Assembly (NCBI GenBank): GCA_037482215.1
Contig: CP148074.1
Span: 1,302,001 to 1,366,000 of the forward strand
Direction of reading: 5' to 3'
Length of the DNA: 64,000 bases
Origin: Pseudomonas mendocina
GTDB lineage: Bacteria > Pseudomonadota > Gammaproteobacteria > Pseudomonadales > Pseudomonadaceae
The translations under genes and the position numbers were made by a program. The number at the start of each line of letters is the position of its first letter. The stretch's first letter is position 1. The notes beneath the pieces were generated by a model, which worked only from the letters and a program-made list of their open reading frames with translations, was not told where the DNA came from and made no database searches. Shown one piece after another: positions 58,422-64,000 of this stretch.

Positions 58422-59570
58422 ATGACACAATCGACCGGTAAAACAAATCTTCTGGGTTTAACCCAGCAGGAACTGGAGCAATTCTTCGAACAGATCGGGG
58501 AAAAGCGCTTCCGTGCCGGTCAGATCATGAAGTGGATTCACCACTTTGGCGTCGATGATTTCGACGCCATGACCAATATCGGCAAAGCTTTGCGCGAAAA
58601 GCTCAAAGCTTCTGCTGAAATTCGCGGGCCTGAAGTGGTCAGCGAAGATATTTCGTCCGATGGCACTCGCAAGTGGGTTGTGCGCGTGGCATCAGGCAGT
58701 TGCGTTGAAACCGTGTATATCCCGCAGGGATCACGGGGCACGCTTTGTGTGTCATCCCAGGCAGGTTGTGCCCTGGATTGCAGCTTCTGCTCCACGGGTA
58801 AGCAGGGATTTAACAGTGACCTGACGTCGGCTGAAATCATCGGTCAAGTCTGGATCGCTAATAAATCCTTTGGCACCGTTCCGGCAAAAATCGACCGTGC
58901 TATCACCAACGTGGTGATGATGGGCATGGGGGAGCCGCTGCTTAACTTCGATAACGTTGTCGCCGCCATGAAAATCATGATGGACGACCTCGGTTACGGC
59001 ATTTCCAAGCGCAAGGTGACTTTGTCGACATCGGGTGTTGTGCCGATGATTGACAAGCTTGCTGAGGTCATCGACGTTTCCCTTGCGCTTTCTCTGCATG
59101 CACCAAACGATGAGTTGCGTAATAAGCTGGTACCCATTAACAAGAAGTACCCGCTTGAGATGCTGCTGGCTGCCTGCAAGCGCTACATTTCGCGTTTAGG
59201 TGAGAAGCGTGTTCTGACCATCGAGTACACCCTGCTCAAGGACGTAAACGATACCCCGCAGCACGCTGATGAGATGATCGCTCTGCTCAAAGACGTGCCT
59301 TGCAAGATCAACCTGATTCCTTTCAACCCGTTTCCTCATTCTGGCTACGAGCGTCCTAGCAATAACGCTATTCGCCGTTTTCAGGACTTGTTACACAAAG
59401 CTGGGCACAATGTCACAGTCCGCACCACACGAGGCGAAGATATTGATGCAGCATGTGGGCAACTGGTGGGGCAGGTCATGGACCGTACCCGCCGCAGCGA
59501 GCGTTATATTGCTGTTCGTCAGCTGAATAGCGAAACTGACGCCGCGAGTTCTGCTGCCAATCGAACCTGA
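58422..59570 (+). CDS. rlmN: Dual-specificity RNA methyltransferase RlmN
   Basis: This 382-residue radical-SAM enzyme methylates C2 of A2503 in 23S rRNA and A37 in some tRNAs. The radical cluster motif is [11 protein letters not shown] (CX3CX2C). The methyl-carrying Cys is near the end, in DIDAACGQL, and the partner Cys is in SSQAGC. It is 23 bp after ndk. Confidence 0.97.
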   Translation: MTQSTGKTNLLGLTQQELEQFFEQIGEKRFRAGQIMKWIHHFGVDDFDAMTNIGKALREKLKASAEIRGPEVVSEDISSDGTRKWVVRVASGSCVETVYIPQGSRGTLCVSSQAGCALDCSFCSTGKQGFNSDLTSAEIIGQVWIANKSFGTVPAKIDRAITNVVMMGMGEPLLNFDNVVAAMKIMMDDLGYGISKRKVTLSTSGVVPMIDKLAEVIDVSLALSLHAPNDELRNKLVPINKKYPLEMLLAACKRYISRLGEKRVLTIEYTLLKDVNDTPQHADEMIALLKDVPCKINLIPFNPFPHSGYERPSNNAIRRFQDLLHKAGHNVTVRTTRGEDIDAACGQLVGQVMDRTRRSERYIAVRQLNSETDAASSAANRT

Positions 59571-59582
59571 GGGAGTGCGCTC

Positions 59583-60344
59583 ATGACTTTGCGACCTGCA
59601 TTTTTGCTGTTGGCCGCCAGTCTGTTGGCCGGTTGTGTCTCAACCGGCGGTAATATTGATCCACTAAAGACCGACAAAGGTCGCGAAGAAGCCAGGGATG
59701 CTTACATGCAACTCGGGCTTGGCTATTTGCGCAACGGCGATACTGAGCGTGCCAAGGTGCCGCTCAAGCAAGCGCTGGACTTAGATCCGTCGAGTGCGGA
59801 TGTGCACGCAACCTTAGGCTTTGTTTTCCAGACGGAGATGGAGCCTGAGCTGGCAGATAGCCATTTTCGCAAAGCCATCTCGCTCAGTGGCGGCGAAGCC
59901 CGTATGCTGAACAACTACGGTGGTTTCCTGTTTGAGCAAAAACGTTATAAAGAAGCCCTTGAGGTTTATTTAAAAGCTTCAGAAGACACGCTGTACCCAG
60001 AACGCTCTAGGGTTTTCGAAAATCTTGGTCTGACGGCTCAACAATTGAACCAACAGGCTCAAGCGAAGACTTATTTTGAGCGTTCTTTGCGTTTAAATTC
60101 CCGTCAGCCACGGGCTTTGCTCGCCATGGCCCAGCTGTCTTTTAACGATAAAGAATATGTGCCCGCCCGCAGCTACTATGAAAGCTATGTAGCGCTGGCT
60201 CCACACAATGCGGCAAGCCTGCTGCTGGGTGTCCGCCTCGCTAAGGTGTTTGAGGAGCGCGATCAGGCCGCGAGCCTCGGTTTACAGTTAAAACGACTCT
60301 ATCCGGCTACCCCGGAATATCAGCAATACCTGTCGGAGCAATGA
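59583..60344 (+). CDS. pilF: Type IV pilus biogenesis lipoprotein PilF/PilW
   Basis: This 253-residue outer-membrane lipoprotein is the pilotin for secretin PilQ. The lipobox is SLLAGC (C18), then about six TPR units (YMQLGLGYLRNGDTERAKVPLKQAL, then ATLGFVFQTEMEPELADSHFRKAI). It sits in the usual rlmN-pilF-rodZ order and overlaps rodZ by 4 bp. Confidence 0.95.
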   Translation: MTLRPAFLLLAASLLAGCVSTGGNIDPLKTDKGREEARDAYMQLGLGYLRNGDTERAKVPLKQALDLDPSSADVHATLGFVFQTEMEPELADSHFRKAISLSGGEARMLNNYGGFLFEQKRYKEALEVYLKASEDTLYPERSRVFENLGLTAQQLNQQAQAKTYFERSLRLNSRQPRALLAMAQLSFNDKEYVPARSYYESYVALAPHNAASLLLGVRLAKVFEERDQAASLGLQLKRLYPATPEYQQYLSEQ

Positions 60345-61369
60345 TGAAAACGGCGCAACCAGAAACTGTAGCTGTTTCCCGGGTGAATCCCGGCGAGACC
60401 TTGCGCAATGCTCGTGAGGCTCGGGGATGGGCGGTTGCCGAAGTTGCCGCTCAGCTGAATTTGACCACACAGCGTCTTAATGAAATCGAACAAGGCGCTT
60501 TTGAAAAAGTCCCGGGGCTGACCTTTGCCCGGGGATATGTACGTACTTATGCCAAACTGCTGGGCCTGGATCAGGCTGAGCTGGTTCGTCAATTTGATGC
60601 GTACACCGGATCTACTGCCGCTGAAAGTACTGTTCATAGCTTGGATCGCATTCAAGAGCCGCGAAATATTTCTCAGCGGGTTCTTAAGGTTGTAAGCATT
60701 GTTGCGCTGGTGGGGTTGGCTGGTGCGAGCTTTATATGGTGGCAGGACCAGGCTGAACGTCGTGAACAGAGCATTGCAACGACCAGTCTTGAGCACGTTG
60801 AAGTAGAGGGTGCGGATGGCACAACTCAGATTCATCCTTTGGACGAGCCAGAAGACCAAGCGGTAGAAGAGGCCCAACAGGAAGCAGAAGCTGATCAGGC
60901 CCTGACAGGTGCTGAAGCTAACAAGCCGGAAACTGAGCCGGGGTCTTCAGAGACTACTCCTGCTGCGCAAGCCTCTACTGTGGGCGAGAGCGCTGTAGGT
61001 ACTGCCGAGGCTTCTGCAGCGCCAGCGCTGCCTTCAGCTACTGAGCCAACAGCGGCCGCTGCGGCTGTTACGCCTGCTGAAACAAGCGTACAAACACCTG
61101 CCGCTCCCGTCCAGGCCGGTGAAGGTGAGGCCGTGATTGCACTTACCTTCACTGCTGACTGCTGGATTCAGATTAAAGATGCGACGGGCAAGATCCTTCA
61201 TGCCTCACTCAAGCGTAAAGGTGAGCGCTATGAGGTTGCCGGTAAGGCACCATTGGAGCTGCGCCTGGGCTATGCGCGCGGTGCCAGTGTTCGTTTGAAT
61301 GGTGCAGAAGTTGATATTGCGCCCTTTATCTCTGGTGAGACAGCACGACTGAAGTTGGGTGGGCAATAA
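60341..61369 (+). CDS. rodZ: Cytoskeletal protein RodZ
   Basis: This 342-residue rod-shape protein has a cytoplasmic HTH at about 18-85 ([24 protein letters not shown]) that contacts MreB, and one membrane helix at about 112-132. A long Ala/Glu/Thr linker (about 150-255) and a periplasmic DUF4115 domain ([22 protein letters not shown]) follow. Between pilF and ispG, as in most gammaproteobacteria. Confidence 0.95.
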   Translation: MMKTAQPETVAVSRVNPGETLRNAREARGWAVAEVAAQLNLTTQRLNEIEQGAFEKVPGLTFARGYVRTYAKLLGLDQAELVRQFDAYTGSTAAESTVHSLDRIQEPRNISQRVLKVVSIVALVGLAGASFIWWQDQAERREQSIATTSLEHVEVEGADGTTQIHPLDEPEDQAVEEAQQEAEADQALTGAEANKPETEPGSSETTPAAQASTVGESAVGTAEASAAPALPSATEPTAAAAAVTPAETSVQTPAAPVQAGEGEAVIALTFTADCWIQIKDATGKILHASLKRKGERYEVAGKAPLELRLGYARGASVRLNGAEVDIAPFISGETARLKLGGQ

Positions 61370-61370
61370 C

Positions 61371-62480
61371 ATGCACGGTGAGTCACCGATCAAGCGCCGC
61401 GTTTCGCGCAAAATCTGGGTAGGTTCGGTTCCTGTAGGGGGTGATTCACCCATCTCGGTTCAGAGTATGACCAACAGCGACACCCACGATGTTGCTGCAA
61501 CAGTTGCCCAAATCCGCCGTCTGGAGGCTGCTGGTGCTGATATCGTTCGGGTTTCTGTCCCGGACATGGATGCGGCTGAAGCATTCGGCCTGATCAAACA
61601 GCAGGTGAAGGTGCCGCTGGTAGCTGATATTCACTTCGACTATCAGATTGCCTTGCGTGTGGCTGAGCTTGGCGTCGATTGCCTGCGTATCAATCCCGGT
61701 AATATTGGCCGTGAAGATCGGGTGCGCGCTGTGGTTGAGGCTGCTCGTGACAAGGGCATCCCGATTCGCATTGGTGTCAATGCCGGCTCCCTCGAAAAGG
61801 ATTTGCAGAAAAAGTACGGTGAACCTACGCCTGAAGCGCTGGTAGAGTCCGCTTTGCGACATGTTGAGCATCTGGATCGTCTTAATTTCCCTGATTTCAA
61901 AGTCAGCGTTAAAGCTTCAGATGTGTTTATGGCAGTGGAGGCGTATCGCCTCCTGGCCAAACAGATCGAACAACCGTTGCATCTGGGTATTACCGAGGCC
62001 GGCGGTTTGCGCTCCGGCACCGTCAAGTCAGCTGTAGGTCTGGGCATGCTGCTTGCTGACGGTATTGGTGACACCATCCGCATTTCGCTGGCGGCTGACC
62101 CGGTAGAAGAGGTCAAAGTAGGCTTCGATATCCTCAAATCACTGCGCCTGCGCTCCCGTGGCATCAACTTCATCGCCTGTCCGAGCTGTTCGCGACAGAA
62201 CTTCGATGTGGTGAAAACCATGAATGAGTTGGAACAGCGGGTCGAAGACCTGTTGGTGCCGATGGATGTTGCCGTGATTGGCTGCGTGGTCAATGGGCCC
62301 GGCGAAGCTAAAGAGGCTCATATCGGACTGACTGGTGGTCAGCCAAACCTGATTTATATCGACGGTAAACCGGCGCAGAAGCTGACCAACGACAATCTGG
62401 TCGACGAGCTGGAAAAACTGATTCGTGAAAAAGCCGCAGATAAAGCCGCTGCTGATGCTGCTGTTATTGTGCGCAGCTAA
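61371..62480 (+). CDS. ispG: 4-hydroxy-3-methylbut-2-enyl diphosphate synthase
   Basis: This 369-residue [4Fe-4S] enzyme of the MEP isoprenoid pathway has an N-terminal TIM barrel ([26 protein letters not shown]). Cluster Cys are in [11 protein letters not shown] and [10 protein letters not shown], with the Glu ligand in the last. ATG 61371 lies 1 bp after the rodZ stop; a start at 61359 would overlap rodZ. Confidence 0.97.
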   Translation: MHGESPIKRRVSRKIWVGSVPVGGDSPISVQSMTNSDTHDVAATVAQIRRLEAAGADIVRVSVPDMDAAEAFGLIKQQVKVPLVADIHFDYQIALRVAELGVDCLRINPGNIGREDRVRAVVEAARDKGIPIRIGVNAGSLEKDLQKKYGEPTPEALVESALRHVEHLDRLNFPDFKVSVKASDVFMAVEAYRLLAKQIEQPLHLGITEAGGLRSGTVKSAVGLGMLLADGIGDTIRISLAADPVEEVKVGFDILKSLRLRSRGINFIACPSCSRQNFDVVKTMNELEQRVEDLLVPMDVAVIGCVVNGPGEAKEAHIGLTGGQPNLIYIDGKPAQKLTNDNLVDELEKLIREKAADKAAADAAVIVRS

Positions 62481-62499
62481 GACGCGTTAAGGAATTTAA

Positions 62500-63789
62500 G
62501 TGAGCAAGCCCTTACAAGCCATTCGTGGCATGAACGACATCCTGCCGGATCAAACCCCTCTCTGGCGCTATTTCGAAGGCACTGTGGCCGGTCTGCTGGA
62601 TGGTTACGGCTATCAGCAAATTCGCATGCCTATCGTTGAGTTCACTGAGCTGTTCAAACGCTCCATTGGTGAAGTCACCGATATCGTAGAAAAAGAGATG
62701 TACACCTTTGAGGATCGCAACGGTGACTCTCTGACCCTGCGCCCTGAAGGTACCGCAGCCTGCGTCCGCGCTGTGCTGGAACATGGTTTGGCGGGTGCTG
62801 GTCAGCCGCAAAAGCTGTGGTATATCGGCCCGATGTTCCGTCACGAGCGTCCTCAAAAAGGCCGCTATCGCCAGTTCCACCAGATTGGTGTCGAAGTATT
62901 CAACATTGACGGCCCGGACATTGATGCCGAGCTGATTCTGTTGACCTGGCGCCTGTGGGGCCTGCTGGGTATCCGTGATTCGGTCAAGCTCGAGCTGAAC
63001 AGCCTGGGCACCAGTGCAGCCCGTGCGGTGTACCGGGATGCTCTGGTTGAGTTTCTGACGGCCCATGCGGATCAGTTGGATGAAGACAGCCGCCGCCGCA
63101 TGAACACCAACCCGCTGCGAGTATTAGACAGCAAGTCGCCACAAACCCAGGCAATCTTGGTTAATGCGCCAAAACTGGCGGATTACCTGGATGAGGACTC
63201 CCGGGTGCATTTCGAAGGGCTCAAGGCCCGTTTAGACGCGGCTGGCGTGCCATACGAAGTAAATCCCAAACTGGTTCGCGGGCTCGACTACTACAGCAAA
63301 ACTGTGTTCGAGTGGGTAACTGATCAGTTGGGCTCGCAGGGCACCGTTTGTGCTGGCGGACGCTATGATGGCCTGGTCGAACAGATGGGTGGCAAGCCGA
63401 CTGCGGGTGTGGGTTTTGCCATGGGTATCGAACGTTTGGTGCTCTTACTCGAAACCTTGGGTAAAGTGCCGGCTGAAATTGCGCGCACAGTTGATGTATA
63501 TATGTGTGCCTTTGGTGAGCCTGCCGAACTGGCAGCGCTAGCCCTGAGTGAAAAATTGCGTGATCAGGTACCGGGGCTGCGCTTGCAGGTCAACGCCGGT
63601 GCAGGAAGTTTCAAAAGCCAGTTCAAAAAGGCCGACAAGAGCGGCGCGCTTTACGCACTGATTCTTGGTGAAGATGAATTGGCTCAGCAAGTTGTAGGTT
63701 GTAAGCCGCTACGTGGACAGGGCGAACAACAGAATATTGCCTGGTCGGACTTGGCCGATCATCTGGCGGCTTGTGCCAAACAGGTCTGA
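62500..63789 (+). CDS. hisS: Histidyl-tRNA synthetase
   Basis: This 429-residue class II synthetase has motif 2 in [21 protein letters not shown]. The histidine-binding loops are [15 protein letters not shown] and [16 protein letters not shown], and motif 3 is [16 protein letters not shown]. The C-terminal domain binds the anticodon. It has a GTG start behind AAGGAA and is followed 37 bp later by yfgM. Confidence 0.97.
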   Translation: MSKPLQAIRGMNDILPDQTPLWRYFEGTVAGLLDGYGYQQIRMPIVEFTELFKRSIGEVTDIVEKEMYTFEDRNGDSLTLRPEGTAACVRAVLEHGLAGAGQPQKLWYIGPMFRHERPQKGRYRQFHQIGVEVFNIDGPDIDAELILLTWRLWGLLGIRDSVKLELNSLGTSAARAVYRDALVEFLTAHADQLDEDSRRRMNTNPLRVLDSKSPQTQAILVNAPKLADYLDEDSRVHFEGLKARLDAAGVPYEVNPKLVRGLDYYSKTVFEWVTDQLGSQGTVCAGGRYDGLVEQMGGKPTAGVGFAMGIERLVLLLETLGKVPAEIARTVDVYMCAFGEPAELAALALSEKLRDQVPGLRLQVNAGAGSFKSQFKKADKSGALYALILGEDELAQQVVGCKPLRGQGEQQNIAWSDLADHLAACAKQV

Positions 63790-63826
63790 ACACCTGCTAA
63801 AAGATTCAGCGAATAGGAGTGTTGGG

Positions 63827-64000
63827 GTGGTTTCGCGTACTGACGATGAAGAGTTGGCGGTAATCAAGGATTGGTGGCAGCGTAACGGCAAGCCATTACT
63901 GACAGGTGTGATCATTGCTTTGGCCGCTGTGCTGGGTTGGAATGCTTGGCAGAAATACCAAGCGAACCATGCCTATGGCGCCTCTGCGCTGTACCAGCAG
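63827..64000 (+). CDS. yfgM: YfgM-like ancillary SecYEG protein (partial)
   Basis: Only the first 58 codons are in the window. They show an acidic cytoplasmic start (TDDEELAVIKDWWQRNGKP) and one membrane helix (LLTGVIIALAAVLGWNAWQKYQ), the YfgM/TPR_21 pattern. YfgM works with PpiD at the translocon. The position between hisS and the expected bamB supports this. It has a GTG start behind TAGGAG. Confidence 0.88.
   Translation, partial: MVSRTDDEELAVIKDWWQRNGKPLLTGVIIALAAVLGWNAWQKYQANHAYGASALYQQ

Overview
The window is chromosomal DNA of a Pseudomonas-lineage gammaproteobacterium. The evidence is the cbrX-cbrA-cbrB-crcZ-pcnB-folK-panB-panC-pgi-acs order, a divergent phuR/phuSTUVW haem locus, ureE next to a DesT-like regulator, queA-tgt-yajC-secDF, and suhB/trmJ-cysE-iscRSUA-hscBA-fdx-iscX-ndk-rlmN-pilF-rodZ-ispG-hisS. 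Most of it is core genome. The exception is the first 7.6 kb.

1-7.6 kb: a small integrated element. An 88-bp direct repeat (28-115 and 7508-7595, one mismatch) covers the 3' part of an elongator tRNA-Met gene and its terminator. The intact tRNA is at the right end. Between the repeats lie a tyrosine integrase, a coiled-coil protein, an AlpA/excisionase-like HTH protein, an unknown protein, an AEP primase-polymerase/DUF3987 replication protein, a block of TGCAGA repeats that changes orientation midway (candidate origin), and a small winged-helix-like protein. On the opposite strand is an AT-rich cargo pair: a ribbon-helix-helix protein and a zinc-ribbon protein. No capsid, terminase or conjugation genes are visible, so a satellite or small integrative element fits best.

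7.6-24 kb: a FAD amine oxidoreductase, two DUF2845 paralogues, a giant AsmA/DUF748-type protein, an rRNA methyltransferase, a thiolase, an MpaB-type oxygenase, acetyl-CoA synthetase, Pgi, PanC-PanB and FolK-PcnB. 24-29.5 kb: carbon-catabolite control. CbrA (transporter-sensor kinase) and CbrB activate, through a clear CbrB operator and sigma-54 promoter, the Hfq/Crc-sequestering RNA CrcZ. The acs mRNA in the same window carries a CA motif over its ribosome-binding site, so regulator and probable target sit about 6 kb apart.

29.5-36 kb: DUF808 protein, a 1-kb gene-free stretch rich in DnaA-box-like sequences, the urease accessory cluster ureE-F-G-hupE, a DesT/FabR-type TetR regulator, a methyltransferase and a Rieske protein. 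36-43.3 kb: haem uptake with a Fur box between phuR and phuS. 43.4-49.7 kb: tRNA-Leu(CAA), queuosine genes, Sec accessory proteins and a glycine-zipper protein. 49.7-64 kb: suhB, trmJ, cysE, the complete isc Fe-S assembly operon, ndk, and the rlmN-pilF-rodZ-ispG-hisS-yfgM run, the last gene cut by the window end.
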